64,000 nt of DNA. Origin: Leptolyngbyaceae cyanobacterium SM1_4_3. GTDB lineage: Bacteria > Cyanobacteriota > Cyanobacteriia > Elainellales > Elainellaceae. Positions within the stretch are counted from its first letter, which is position 1, and every line of letters starts with the position of its first letter. The notes beneath the pieces were generated by a model. The model was not told where the DNA came from. It ran no database searches and saw only the letters and a list, made by a program, of their open reading frames with translations. Below, in pieces: positions 1 through 10,300 of this stretch. The DNA lies in the NCBI GenBank assembly GCA_012031415.1, contig JAAUTN010000001.1, positions 1 to 64,000 on the forward strand, read 5' to 3'. The translations under genes and the position numbers were made by a program.

Positions 1-21
1 ATCCCTCACCCTTTCACTTTT

Positions 22-1620
22 ATGGCTAGAGATGCCTTAACAGGCTGGTTACGTCAAGCCTATAGAATTGCTCAGTTTTCGGTTCAATCCAATATTCCTC
101 CAGCAGAAGTTCAGGGACTTCTAGAAGAGCGGGTGTCGCGGCGGCAGGTGCTACACGGGGGAATAGCGATCGCCACTACCCTCGCAATCAACCCCTCCAA
201 GCAACTTCAATCATCCCGGACTTTCCCCAACAGATCTGCCAGCGGCTCAGACTCAGCCGTACTCATTGTTGGAGCAGGAATTGCAGGGTTAACCGCCGCC
301 TACCATTTGCGGCAGGCTGGCGTTGCGGTTGATGTGGTGGAGGCAACCCATCGAGTTGGCGGACGGATGCGGAGTATCGCCAATGCCTCAGGAATTCCTA
401 CCGCGATTGAATTGGGCGGCGAATTTTTGGACACGGGACATACCCATCTGCGATCGCTAGCAGAAACCCTGGGACTCGAAATCATTGACCTGGAGTCCGC
501 CGATGTTGGACTGAGGCTAGGCACCCTGTTCTTTGAAGGCAACAAGCTAGATCTGAAGGCTGTGACTGAGGATTTTTTGCCCCTAGCAAAGCAAATCGAA
601 CAGGATTTGGAATCTTTGAAAGGCTGGGATTTGACCTACCGATCGCCCACTCCTGAGGCGATGCGACTCGACCAAACTTCGCTAGCAGATTACCTCGACG
701 CTGCGCCCATCAGCCCAACCTTGAATAAGCTATTGCGGATTGCTTATACCGCCGAACATGGACGCAATCCAGAAGATCAGTCCTGTCTCAATCTGCTATT
801 TATGATTGGCACCAAAGCTGGACTGTGGCAAGTTTACGGGGTCAGCGACGAACGCTATCACGTTGCAGGCGGAAACGAGCAGATTCCTCAACGGTTGGCG
901 CAAACAGTCAATAACTCCATCGAAACTGGAACAGTCTTAGAATCTCTCCGCGGTACGTCAGGCGATCGCTATCAGGTTGGGTTGCGTCAGGGACAAAACA
1001 GCTTTGAGCGCATCTACGAGCATATTGTGCTGACCGTGCCCTTTACGGTGCTGCGACACATTGATTTAAGGGTAGACTTGCCGCCTACCAAGCGTTTAGC
1101 CATTGACCAACTGGGCTATGGCACGGGCACCAAGCTGATTGCGCCCTTCCGAGAACGCATCTGGCGCACCCGCTACCACTCTACAGCAGCCGTTTTCACC
1201 GATCTGCCTTTCCAGAGTGCCTGGGAAAGTACCCGCTATGCACCTGGAGAGAAAGCCTGGTTAGCCAGCCTAACCGGGGGCGATCGCGGTCTAGCACTGG
1301 GCAGCGGCTCCCCCGAATCTCACGCCTGGGCCATGACCTCCGAGCTAGAAGCAATCTTCCCTGGCATCAGCCAAGTGAAACAGGGACGCGCCCTTCGCGC
1401 CTTTTGGACAGGGGAACCCTATCAGCGAGGCTCCTATTCTTGCTACCTGGTCGGGCAATGGACCCAGTTTGGCGGAGTCGAATCTGAACGAGTCGGCAAT
1501 CTCTGGTTTGCCGGAGAACATTGCTCACCCGGAGCTAAAGGCTACATGGAAGGCGGTTGTGAAACAGGCCGAGCAGTAGCAGCCAGCATTTTGACTCGCC
1601 GCGAGGACAGCTATAGTTGA
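22..1620 (+). CDS. Flavin amine oxidase family protein, Tat-type signal
   Basis: FAD-dependent oxidoreductase of the flavin monoamine oxidase family, expected to oxidise an amine or amino acid; the substrate cannot be read from sequence. A dinucleotide-binding GAGIAGL motif lies at residues 84-90, followed by an acidic residue and VGGRM typical of the family. The C-terminal FAD contact region (LWFAGEHCSPGAKGYMEGG) lies near residues 500-520. A twin-arginine-like SRRQVL motif before a hydrophobic stretch at about residues 39-57 suggests Tat export, although the 38-residue leader before it is long. The window begins 21 bases upstream, so the true start may lie elsewhere. It stands alone, followed 120 bases later by pgsA. 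Confidence 0.85.
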   Translation: MARDALTGWLRQAYRIAQFSVQSNIPPAEVQGLLEERVSRRQVLHGGIAIATTLAINPSKQLQSSRTFPNRSASGSDSAVLIVGAGIAGLTAAYHLRQAGVAVDVVEATHRVGGRMRSIANASGIPTAIELGGEFLDTGHTHLRSLAETLGLEIIDLESADVGLRLGTLFFEGNKLDLKAVTEDFLPLAKQIEQDLESLKGWDLTYRSPTPEAMRLDQTSLADYLDAAPISPTLNKLLRIAYTAEHGRNPEDQSCLNLLFMIGTKAGLWQVYGVSDERYHVAGGNEQIPQRLAQTVNNSIETGTVLESLRGTSGDRYQVGLRQGQNSFERIYEHIVLTVPFTVLRHIDLRVDLPPTKRLAIDQLGYGTGTKLIAPFRERIWRTRYHSTAAVFTDLPFQSAWESTRYAPGEKAWLASLTGGDRGLALGSGSPESHAWAMTSELEAIFPGISQVKQGRALRAFWTGEPYQRGSYSCYLVGQWTQFGGVESERVGNLWFAGEHCSPGAKGYMEGGCETGRAVAASILTRREDSYS

Positions 1621-1738
1621 AGAACTCCCTGTTTCTCTAAAGAACAGCATCTTTGAAAGAGCAGCGGGTCGCAACGGAAGAATTGCAGTTTCAAAATAGC
1701 AACTCCGTAGACCTGGACGAACTTTATTGAAAATTACG

Positions 1739-2257
1739 ATGAATCTACCCACTGGGATTACTGTCTCTCGTCTACTAGGGGTGCCGCTGTTGCTGTATCT
1801 GCTGTATCAGCCTACCGAGCAGACTCGCTGGATCGGGGTAGCAGTTTTTCTGGTAGCCGCAGGAACAGACTGGCTTGATGGCTATCTGGCGCGTCGGCTC
1901 AATCAGGTGACAGACCTGGGTAAGTTTTTAGACCCGCTGGTAGACAAACTGCTGGTGCTGGCTCCGCTGTTGGCGCTGATTGAGTTGGGTCAGGTACCTG
2001 CTTGGGGTGTCTTTCTAATTTTGGCGAGAGAGCTGACAGTCGCTGGATGGCGAGTTAGCCAAACTACCATTTCTGGAGCAAACATCTGGGGCAAACTGAA
2101 GACGGTCAGCCAAATTGTGGCGATCGCCCTCCTGATTGCTCCTTTGCCTATCAACTGGACGACCCCTTCGCTCATTGCCTTTTGGCTCTCAGTGTTGCTT
2201 ACCTGGATATCTGGCGCAATCTACCTCATCCCCCGACCTGCAACCGCAGAAGGATAA
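1739..2257 (+). CDS. pgsA: CDP-diacylglycerol--glycerol-3-phosphate 3-phosphatidyltransferase
   Basis: Makes phosphatidylglycerol phosphate from CDP-diacylglycerol and glycerol 3-phosphate in the cytoplasmic membrane. This is the committed step to phosphatidylglycerol, the only phospholipid of cyanobacterial thylakoids. The CDP-alcohol phosphotransferase signature D-G-x2-A-R-x8-G-x3-D-x3-D is complete at about residues 47-70 (DGYLARR, then DLGKFLDPLVDK). Several hydrophobic segments and the 172-residue length fit PgsA. I chose the ATG at 1739 (MNLPTGITVSRLL) over an in-frame TTG at 1727, because PgsA proteins normally begin just before the NLPN/ITxxR segment. Confidence 0.9.
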   Translation: MNLPTGITVSRLLGVPLLLYLLYQPTEQTRWIGVAVFLVAAGTDWLDGYLARRLNQVTDLGKFLDPLVDKLLVLAPLLALIELGQVPAWGVFLILARELTVAGWRVSQTTISGANIWGKLKTVSQIVAIALLIAPLPINWTTPSLIAFWLSVLLTWISGAIYLIPRPATAEG

Positions 2258-2275
2258 AGACTAGCTTCATCTTTT

Positions 2276-2346
2276 ATCCTTCATCCCTCACCCTTCACCC
2301 TTCATCCTTCATCCCTCACCCTTCATCCTTCATCCCTCATCCCTCC
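2276..2346. repeat. Heptamer short tandem repeat array (CATCCCT/CACCCTT type)
   Basis: About ten degenerate 7-base units alternate CATCCCT, CACCCTT and CATCCTT just after pgsA. The same family recurs at about 4309, 18247, 28432, 40483 and 52034, and two of those copies lie inside genes. It resembles the STRR heptamer repeats known from filamentous cyanobacteria. No gene is read through it. Confidence 0.85.
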
Positions 2347-2459
2347 TCCTTTCTCCTTTTTCTCTCACCACAAAGGCTTTACAGGTTTGTTAGAAACAGA
2401 ATGGCTTGTTCAAAGAGTAAGTAAAGCTACACGCTGCTCATTGCCATCAAGATCATTGT

Positions 2460-3119
2460 CTATCTAACCTGCACAATTCGCCATGCCTGCTCGATCGCCC
2501 GCTCAGAAAAACCCAACTCTACTAAAAGCTGCTTTGCCTGAGCTAGCGTCATGTTTTGAGTTGCTAAAGGGTGCGATCGCGCTGTCACCCTGGCCCATTC
2601 CTGTAGCTCAGGTGAGAGAATTTGTGTTTGAGAATTGCCAGACAGCACACTAGAAAACTTTTGGCGATCGGGGGTTGCTGCTAGCAAAATGAGCAAACAC
2701 TGAAGCACTTCTCTTTGCGCTGGAGTCAGCTTCAACTCAGAGGAAAGCGGCACCTCTACACCTGTATTTTCTAACGGTGTTCTGTTCAATACATCGGGCT
2801 GCGGAGAATTTATGGTGTCTACAGGATCTCGCTGCGGCTTGCGGGTTGCCAGACCACCCGCAAAGCCACCCAAAACCATGCCCATCCACAGTCCAGTAAA
2901 GCTGCCCTGCCACGCGGCCCCGGGCGTAACCCAGGCTTCACAGATGTTTCGCAAGCCCCAGGGTTGGGTTTGACAGCGCTGGGTTTGGGCACTGACGCTC
3001 AACTGCCCACCCACCAGAAAGCCAAACGCCCCCGAAGCCAGAGCCACAAAAGTACAGATCAAAGTTCGCTGAGTTGGCAGCACCTTTTTGCTCCTGGTTG
3101 GCAATCGGCGATGGGTCAC
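2460..3119 (-). CDS. Hypothetical membrane-anchored protein
   Basis: I do not recognise this 219-residue protein. After a basic N-terminus it has one hydrophobic segment at about residues 21-42 (FVALASGAFGFLVGGQL) and a second, glycine-rich one at about 77-92 (LWMGMVLGGFAGGLA). Between them is a short loop with two cysteines (near RCQTQPWGLRNIC). The rest is soluble, and its last 90 residues look helical, ending in a small helical module (TLAQAKQLLVELGFSERAIE). The start is a GTG at 3119 without a clear ribosome-binding site and could be slightly downstream. It is convergent with pgsA and lies downstream of ppc on the same strand, separated by a repeat. Confidence 0.6.
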   Translation of the reverse strand: MTHRRLPTRSKKVLPTQRTLICTFVALASGAFGFLVGGQLSVSAQTQRCQTQPWGLRNICEAWVTPGAAWQGSFTGLWMGMVLGGFAGGLATRKPQRDPVDTINSPQPDVLNRTPLENTGVEVPLSSELKLTPAQREVLQCLLILLAATPDRQKFSSVLSGNSQTQILSPELQEWARVTARSHPLATQNMTLAQAKQLLVELGFSERAIEQAWRIVQVR

Positions 3120-3163
3120 TCATCACCAATGACCAGTGACCCATTACCCATTACCCCTAACGA
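3111..3163. repeat. Second heptamer-type repeat (CCATTAC / GACCCAT units)
   Basis: Degenerate units built on GACCCAT and CCATTAC lie between the hypothetical membrane gene and the 3' end of ppc. The sequence differs from the CATCCCT family, so the genome carries more than one kind of heptamer repeat. Confidence 0.6.
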
Positions 3164-3173
3164 CTAATTTTCC

Positions 3174-6100
3174 TCAGCCTGTGTTTCTCATGCCAGCGGC
3201 AATGCCGTTGATGGTAAGCAGTGCGCCGCGCAGCAGTTCGCCCCGGCTGTAGCGAGAGCGAATGACTCCCGAAGCGGCATGGGTCTTGTGCTGGCGCAGG
3301 CGCTTGAGCAGGGAGACTTGCAGAAATCCTAGCGGAACAATAGTGCCGTTACGAAGCTGAACCGATCGCTGAAGTTCAGGGTCGCCATCCAGCAGGCGCT
3401 TATGCCCGGTGATCGTTAGGACTAGATCGCGGGTGAGGTGAAACTCGGCGGCGATTTGCTCAAATACTTGTTGGAAGCGATCGCGATCTTCGGGATGAGT
3501 CAACTCACGCACGTAATGGCTAGCAATCTGTAAATCTACTTTAGAGAGGGTCATCTCACACTTGGAGATCACCATTTTGAAGAAAGGCCACTTGTAGTAG
3601 AAGTAGCGCAACAGCTTCAGGTTTTCCTCTGGTTCTTCTTCCAAAAAGGATTGAATGGCAGTGCCTACGCCATACCAGGAGGGCAGCAGGAAACGGGTTT
3701 GCGTCCAGCTAAACACCCAGGGAATTGCCCGCAGACTAGACAAATCCTTTTTGCCGCCGCGTCGGGCCGGGCGAGAACTAATTTGCAGTTGGCTGATTTC
3801 CTCGATCGGCGTGACCTGATGGAAGAAGTCAATGAAATCGGGCTGTTCATAAATCAAATTGCGGTAGTGAGAACGCGATCGCGCCGCAATTTCTTCCATG
3901 ATTTCGTGCCAGGGCTGAATGTCGTCAAACCCATTTCGCAACACGCTAGCCTGAATCACCGCAGTCACAATCGTCTCCAGGTTATACAGCGCTAACTCTG
4001 GCAGGTTGTACTTAGAAGCCAGCACCTCCCCTTGCTCAGTGATTTTGATCCGTCCGTCAATACTGCGTCCGGGCTGGGCCAAGATCGCTTCATAGGCTGG
4101 GCCACCGCCGCGACCGACCGAGCCACCCCGTCCGTGAAAGATCCGAAGGGAGATGTTGTAGCGCTCAGCTACTTGCTGCAATGCCTGCTGTGCTTTGTGA
4201 ATTTCCCAATTGCTGCTGAGAAAGCCGGAATCTTTGTTGCTGTCAGAATAGCCCAGCATCACTTCTTGCAGCGACGGCAAGTGAGCCAGCGGGAATGAAT
4301 TTCCCTCATCCTTCATCCCTCCGTCCTCATCTTTCTCCCTGTAGCCGCCTGATAAGTAAGAACGATACAGCGGCAGTTCAAACAGATGTTGCATCACACC
4401 AGGGGCCCGCTGCAAATCTTCGACAGTCTCAAACAGCGGCACGACCTGAAGACTGCCCACACCCGCAGAAGGATCATAGAGTCCAGCTTCTTTGGCTAGC
4501 AGCAGCACCTCTAGCAGGTCGCTAACGTTGTGGCTCATGCTGATCACGTAGGTCTGGCAAATTTCTGCACCAAACTCTTGATGCAGCTTTCGCACCATGC
4601 GGAAGGTTTTGATCGTTTCGCAGGTTTTTTCAGAGAAGGGCAGTTCGCTAGGGATTAGAGGACGGCGGGTTTGCAGTTCGGTGGAGAGCCAGAGCGATCG
4701 CTCCTCCTCTGACAACTCGTTATAAGCGCGAGGCAAAATTTGCAGATAGTTAACAATTTCGTCAAGTGCATCTGAATGACAGGAGCTTTCCTGGCGAATG
4801 TCCAGGTAAGCCAGGTTAAAGCCATAAATTTCTACCTGACAGATCAAGTTTTCCAAATCTTTGCAGCTTAGCCCTGTCTCCTCCAGGTTGCGCTGGATGA
4901 GCCGTAGCTCTGCCAAAAAGTCTGTGCCAGCCCGGTAGATTGCAGCAGGGTTGATTTCCGGGATTTCATCCTGGAAACAGTCGCCCTTATAAAGCTGAAG
5001 GCTGCGATCGCGGGTATTCTCCAACCGCTTCTGAATGTAAGCCAACTTCAGCCGATAGGGTTCCTGCCGATAGCGAATCGCCAGCGCATCATACACTTCT
5101 GGCATCTGCACCTGGTCTTGCTCCAGTGACTCCAATAAATCTGGCAAAACATCGCTCCAGTGTAGCGACAGGCTCAGCAGATTCGTCAACTGTTTGACCG
5201 AATGAACATACTTCTCTAGCACCAGATTTCGCTGGTAGCAGGCCGTCTTCCAGGTAATTTGCGGCGTAACAGAAGGATTGCCATCCCGGTCAGAGCCAAC
5301 CCAAGAGCCAAATTTGCAGAAGTTGTAGCTGGGTGGTCGCAGACGCGGAAAGGTGGTGTGCAGCGCATGGCGAAACCGTCGATAAAGCTGCGGAATCGCG
5401 TCAAACAGCACTTCCTGGAAATAGTGCAGCGTATAGTCAACCTCGTCCAGCACGGTTGGCTTGAACTGGTGCAACTCATCGGTGCGCCACCAGAGGCGGA
5501 TTTCTTCGGTTAGCTGTTCGCGTAGCGTCAGCGCTTCCCAGGAAGAAGCGACCCCAAATGCCTGTAGTCCTTCTTCTGCCTGGTCAAGCTGACGCAAAAT
5601 CTTGGCAATGCGTCGCTGTTTGTCGCGAATTGTGTGACGCACAATTTCGGTCGGGTGAGCCGTGAAAACCAGCCGAATGTCTAAGTTGTCGATCAGTCGC
5701 TGAATTTGCTGAGGCGGGACGTTCAAATGGCGCAGTTTGGGAAATAGCCCCTGAAGGCTAGCCGATTCTCGCCGTGAGGAGACTTCTTGCAGGCTCTTCT
5801 CCAACAAATCTGCTTGGGGCCCACCGCTTCTGGTGTCATCGGTTTGCGGCAGCAAAGAAGATTCGGCAGCAAAGCCCGGAATCGGCTCTCTGTTATCGCT
5901 GGCGTTTTCGTAGGCGGCTCGATATTGCTGCTGCTGGCCGCGCTGCTCGTAGTGCTGCTCGACAATGTTGATAAGCTGAAAATAGAGGGCAAAGGCGCGA
6001 GCGGCTCGGATTGCCTCGTTTAGGTCGAGCTTTTCGACCACCTTTAGGGCTTCAGATTCAGCGGACTCTGGGGCTTGCCCTTCAGGAGAACACATATCCC

Positions 6101-6299
6101 GCAGTTGGCGCAGCAAATCTACAAGCTGCTGTCCACATTCTTGCAAGAGGACAGACTCCCACAAATCTTCTACGACTTTGAGGCGATGACGAAGAAATAA
6201 ATCTGAAGTAGAAGTCAGCGCAATCGCCTGCTCTGCTTTAGATTCTGTCGCTGTGCCGGAACTAAAAGCGTCATCGGATGAGTGAAGCGTGGAACTCAT
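3174..6299 (-). CDS. ppc: Phosphoenolpyruvate carboxylase
   Basis: Carboxylates phosphoenolpyruvate with bicarbonate to oxaloacetate, the anaplerotic carbon-fixing step in cyanobacteria. All catalytic motifs are present: TAHPTE with the active-site histidine about 215 residues in, the lysine motif [11 protein letters not shown], the glycine-rich loop [14 protein letters not shown] and the invariant C-terminal RNTG. I prefer the ATG at 6299, which has AGGA six bases upstream, over an in-frame TTG at 6314. At about 1041 residues it is of normal length for the cyanobacterial enzyme. One oddity: between the YLSGGY segment and the LQEVMLGY segment, a heptamer repeat array (4309-4345) is read in frame as a charged Lys/Asp/Glu/Gly loop. 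Confidence 0.97.
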   Translation of the reverse strand: MSSTLHSSDDAFSSGTATESKAEQAIALTSTSDLFLRHRLKVVEDLWESVLLQECGQQLVDLLRQLRDMCSPEGQAPESAESEALKVVEKLDLNEAIRAARAFALYFQLINIVEQHYEQRGQQQQYRAAYENASDNREPIPGFAAESSLLPQTDDTRSGGPQADLLEKSLQEVSSRRESASLQGLFPKLRHLNVPPQQIQRLIDNLDIRLVFTAHPTEIVRHTIRDKQRRIAKILRQLDQAEEGLQAFGVASSWEALTLREQLTEEIRLWWRTDELHQFKPTVLDEVDYTLHYFQEVLFDAIPQLYRRFRHALHTTFPRLRPPSYNFCKFGSWVGSDRDGNPSVTPQITWKTACYQRNLVLEKYVHSVKQLTNLLSLSLHWSDVLPDLLESLEQDQVQMPEVYDALAIRYRQEPYRLKLAYIQKRLENTRDRSLQLYKGDCFQDEIPEINPAAIYRAGTDFLAELRLIQRNLEETGLSCKDLENLICQVEIYGFNLAYLDIRQESSCHSDALDEIVNYLQILPRAYNELSEEERSLWLSTELQTRRPLIPSELPFSEKTCETIKTFRMVRKLHQEFGAEICQTYVISMSHNVSDLLEVLLLAKEAGLYDPSAGVGSLQVVPLFETVEDLQRAPGVMQHLFELPLYRSYLSGGYREKDEDGGMKDEGNSFPLAHLPSLQEVMLGYSDSNKDSGFLSSNWEIHKAQQALQQVAERYNISLRIFHGRGGSVGRGGGPAYEAILAQPGRSIDGRIKITEQGEVLASKYNLPELALYNLETIVTAVIQASVLRNGFDDIQPWHEIMEEIAARSRSHYRNLIYEQPDFIDFFHQVTPIEEISQLQISSRPARRGGKKDLSSLRAIPWVFSWTQTRFLLPSWYGVGTAIQSFLEEEPEENLKLLRYFYYKWPFFKMVISKCEMTLSKVDLQIASHYVRELTHPEDRDRFQQVFEQIAAEFHLTRDLVLTITGHKRLLDGDPELQRSVQLRNGTIVPLGFLQVSLLKRLRQHKTHAASGVIRSRYSRGELLRGALLTINGIAAGMRNTG
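4309..4345. repeat. Heptamer repeat array inside ppc, in frame
   Basis: The plus strand reads ...CCCTCATCCTTCATCCCTCCGT..., the same units as the intergenic array at 2276. In ppc it encodes a hydrophilic insert ([15 protein letters not shown]) in a surface loop just ahead of the catalytic [11 protein letters not shown] motif. The flanking protein is intact, so the insert has been tolerated. Confidence 0.8.
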
Positions 6300-6524
6300 A
6301 GTCTGTCCTGGCAAGAATATTCGATAATTCTATGGGTTTTAGCGGGATAAATTCTAGCTCTTTGACTTAATCAAAAAATCTAAGCAATTTCTTGAAATAA
6401 GTTAATCCTAAATTTGGGAGATTCAGTTCGCCAGACTGCTGTAGCAGTGATGAATTAAGACCCAATGGCAGATTTTTTCTAACTGAAGCAATACTGGCTA
6501 CAGCAATATTGACTGATTGCAGAT

Positions 6525-6731
6525 TTAGACTTCTGTTACATCTACGTCAGATTTATTTGTGGTCGCGGAAAAATCAAGCACGGGTAGGCGATCGCCCCGA
6601 AACACTTCTTCACTTGCCAGCCCTAAATCCTGCATTAAGTCAGCCAATGCTTTACTGGCTAGTAGACCGACTAGTAAAGGCGCTGTCGCTAAACCAAGTA
6701 GAAGTTCTGAGGAAAATTTAAGGTTCAACAT
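6525..6731 (-). CDS. Small conserved cyanobacterial protein, one hydrophobic segment
   Basis: 68 residues. A short N-terminus leads into a hydrophobic helix (LLLGLATAPLLVGLLASKAL, about residues 10-29), then a soluble part with ASEEVFRGDRLPVLDF. From memory, proteins of this length ending in a similar FRGDRLPVL segment are conserved hypotheticals in cyanobacteria; I know no function. No strong ribosome-binding site precedes the ATG. It lies 225 bases upstream of ppc on the same strand and is probably transcribed separately. The composition, with a clean transmembrane helix and an acidic tail, makes chance unlikely. Confidence 0.6.
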   Translation of the reverse strand: MLNLKFSSELLLGLATAPLLVGLLASKALADLMQDLGLASEEVFRGDRLPVLDFSATTNKSDVDVTEV

Positions 6732-7374
6732 TATGATCTAAGCCGAATGTTTTGTCAGAGAAATGTGTCAGAAAAAGAGTTGCAGGCGATCGCTAAGATT
6801 GGGCTAGATGGCAAAGCAGAAACTTCCATCAAGTGTGTCGAGTGCCTCACAGCAGACTGTAGAAAAGATTGGATTCTCAAATAGCTGAAGCTGAAACACC
6901 ATAACTGAGATGCTATGCCCCAGTTTTGGCTGATTTAACCAGACGTTGACTAGACTGATTTAACCAACTTGACCCCAACTGTGCAATTAAACCTGATGCA
7001 ATTAAACCTATGCTAGAACATTGCTAGAAGTTGAAGGATCATAAAGCGTAGCGCAGCCTATACCAAATAGGGTTTACGCGAATACAAAGAAGAACTAAGC
7101 GATCGCCACGCCAGCAAGGGGCTTAAGCCCCTTGTCTTATGAGGGTTCGTTCTATACAAGCTCAAATTGGATTGGTATTAGGTTGATTCTTTAGTGCGAA
7201 ACTGACGGATTGATCGCCGTAAGAGTATGCTATCCCTGAGAGCAAGATTGTTAGAAGATTTGAATCGGGTAAGACGAGTAAGACTAGAGTTCTGATGGCA
7301 CATCCAGTAGACGTATCTCGTTCAAAAGGGCGATCGCCCTGGCTCAATGGTTTCATCAGACGGTTGAGCTTTCA
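6732..7374. other. Intergenic stretch of 640 bases with a palindrome
   Basis: No convincing gene. It is AT-richer than its neighbours and contains a perfect 20-base palindrome at 7115-7134 (see next entry). Its last bases, just before the DUF1574 gene, resemble the end of the dispersed repeat found at 33461 and 45326 (GAGCTTTCAG...CGAACT). Confidence 0.5.
7115..7134. repeat. Perfect palindrome CAAGGGGCTTAAGCCCCTTG (copy 1)
   Basis: The 20-base palindrome is identical to the core of the one at 19296-19317. Both are followed by TCT(T)AT. It is intergenic with no run of T, so a dispersed palindromic repeat is more likely than a terminator. Confidence 0.8.
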
Positions 7375-10300
7375 GTGCGAACTCAATTTCGGCTGCGGGG
7401 TAACAGTCTCTACATTCTCTGTGAAGGATTGCCCCAGGCTGAACGAACAGATGCCCTGATTCGTCTGGTCGAGTCGCTCAAGCACACCGATTTGAACAAG
7501 CTTGTTCCGGCTGATCAGCCACAAATCTATCAGGTTTCGCTAGATGGTCGAGTTTCAGGACAAAATCGCCCTGAATGGACGTTTAACATCTATCTAAACC
7601 AGCTTGACCACCATTTAGACACACTGCTGGCAGAAAAACACCCCCCTGCTCTAGAAGTAAGCCCCCCAGAAGAGCCTCTGGCTCAAGCGCTCCCACCAGA
7701 GGCACCTTCTACCGCCGCTCCGGAGTTTCCAGCCGTGCCGAGCCAGTTTGCTCAGGTGGCTCCGCGCCCCTCTCCAGTTGCGAAATCTAGTCTGGAATCT
7801 TCCAATGCACCAGGTTTGGAAATAGCGAGGCGGGCTTCGACTGTTCTAAAGCCGACCACTCGTGCGGTAAGGCGATCGGCGATCGCCGTCTCAAATCGCA
7901 GTTTGGCCAAGAAAGGGCAGCCCGATGCGATCGCCCGCTACTTAAGCGAAACCCTCAGCGCTCAGGGCGTTGCGGTCAAAGTTCACGTTAAAGCCAGCCC
8001 TTATTCTAGCCGTGCCGCCAGTCCCGTTCCTGCGGCGGTGACAGCGATTCCGGCTCACCACACTCAGCGGCTCTGGATTACCTGTGAAGCAGCCTACAGC
8101 CCCTCTCCTTCCCTGATTGCTGAACCGATCGCCAAACTGCTGCGAGACTTACAGCTAGAAGGATATCGGGATGCGCTGACAAACATTCAGGTGCAGGGTG
8201 AATCTAAGCCAGATTGGGTCTTGCGCGTAGACCTTACCCCACCCGAAGAAATGCTGCGCGAGTGGGCGCGGTGGGGAGACATTGAGGCAATTACCCGGCT
8301 GATTAACCGGGCACTGGCAGAGTTAAACATTCAGGTCGCGACGGCTTCGCTGAAAGAGGCAACACTGCATTTGTCGTTTAGCTATTCCACGAAGTCTCAA
8401 GCGGCAGTGGGTCAAGCCGCTCCCAGCCAGGAAGCAGTCAATTCAACCGTTGCGCCGCTGCTAGCGACCCTGGCTCCCCAGGGCATTCATGCGGCGACGG
8501 TTTACGGTCAGGTGCCTGAGCAGGAGGCTCCCGCCTGGGTGAATTGGCTGAATCTACCTGCGGCTGAGCATTCGGCCCTGGCTGACTCGACGCTTGATTT
8601 GGCGAAGCAAGGCGATCGCCCTGCCCTTGCTTTCTTGCTCAGCCGCTTGCTCAACCCCAACTTAGACCAGCAGTTGGCGACGGGTGGCACTCGGCTTCAG
8701 GTTTTGCTCAAGCAAGATTTGCTGCACATCATGGCTGATGCCCCCGTTTGCCCCCAGCAGCGCCAAGTTGGCCCGGCGATCGCCCGTTTCCTGCGTCCGT
8801 TAGAAATTCCTGGCGTAACCGGAGTGCGCGTCTACGGGCGGCGATCAGGACAAAAGCGACCCCGCTGGAGCTATGGAGCCGACTTTAATCTGCGCGATCG
8901 CCTCGTACCTGAAGCGGCTCCAGATTTCGCTGCAACTGACGCTTATGTGGGCGACCTGATCACCCGCTCCGGCGACCTGATCATCCGTCCAGACCTGACC
9001 CCGACAGACCTTCAAACCGCCTGGATAAAGCTGCGTCAGGGAGCCATTCACAGCATTCAGCAGACACTTCTGCGCTCTCAGTTTTTCATTCCTCAAGAGG
9101 GGGCAGCGCTGCATGATGCCAGCCCAACTCGCCAAATTGGAATTGCGCTAGTTTGGGGAGCCGTAGGTTTGCTGCTCATGGTGCAGGCTGACTGGATGCT
9201 AGGACGAACCCTGCAATCGACTCCTGCGGCAGTGGTGGAAAGGCCACCAGAATTGCTTGAGCCGCCCGCTTCCCCATCTCCTGCTGCCGCTCCTCCTACA
9301 CCTGATTTGCCAACTGTAGCCGTTGACGCGCAGCCAAACACCGCAGAACCTTTACCAGAAGCGGATCAGGCTGCTCAGGATATTTTTGATAACTCCAGTT
9401 TCGTCAGCGCAGCGACCGAAAATGCCGCCCCTGCTTCAGCCGATGCACCCAGCACCCAACCGACTGACTTGCCCAGCAGCGATCCGGCTCCGTTAATCAG
9501 TCCAGACCTGGCGCTGACTTTCGCGGACGGTTCCCCCTACCCCACTTTCAATAGCCAGCAGTTTGACCAAAAGATTGCGCTCTATCATCAGCGTTTGGTC
9601 GAATCAGGCCCGCCCGATGTACTGATTGTGGGCAGTTCCAGGGCACTGCGGGGAATTGACCCCGAAGAATTGCGGCGATCGCTTGCAGAACTCGGCTATT
9701 CTGACGTAGAAGTGTTCAATTTTGGCGTAAATGGCGCAACCGCCCAAGTCGTTAACCTGATGCTTCAGCAAATGCTGACCCCAGATCAATTGCCCAAACT
9801 GCTGCTGTGGGCAGATGGCGCTCGTGCTTTTAATAGCGGCGGCGATGATGTCACCTACGACGGCATCATCGCCTCAGAAGGCTATCGCCAACTGCTAAAC
9901 GGCGCTCTGCCCAACCCCACCTCCAGCAGCTATCGATTTGCTGGCAGCAGAAGCGGCACCGCACCTCAGGCGGGTGGCATTGCCACAACTCTAACCGCCA
10001 ACTATCAGGAATTTGACCGCTGGCTTAGCCAAAGAGTGGGAGCCGTTTCGACGGTCTATCAAGAGCGCGATCGCCTCAAGTCTCTCTTTCAACAGCAAGT
10101 CAGCGCCCTCTTACCAGAAACCGAATCTGCGCCAGCCATTGGAGTGATGACCGAAACCGAACCCCTGGGCGGAGAGCAGCAAGGCAACCCCCAACCTGCC
10201 ACCGATCCTCAAAGCCTGATGGATTTCGACGGTTTCCTGCCGCTCTCAGTTCGGTTCAACCCAGCCACCTACTATCAGGAATATGCCAGAGTTCCTGGTG

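Noticed and set aside
2182-2424. 80-residue plus-strand ORF overlapping the end of pgsA
   Set aside because: Most of it is translation of the heptamer repeat (Pro/Ser/His periodic).
7162-7356. 64-residue minus-strand ORF before the DUF1574 gene
   Set aside because: No ribosome-binding site and no domain-like pattern; it overlaps the probable promoter.
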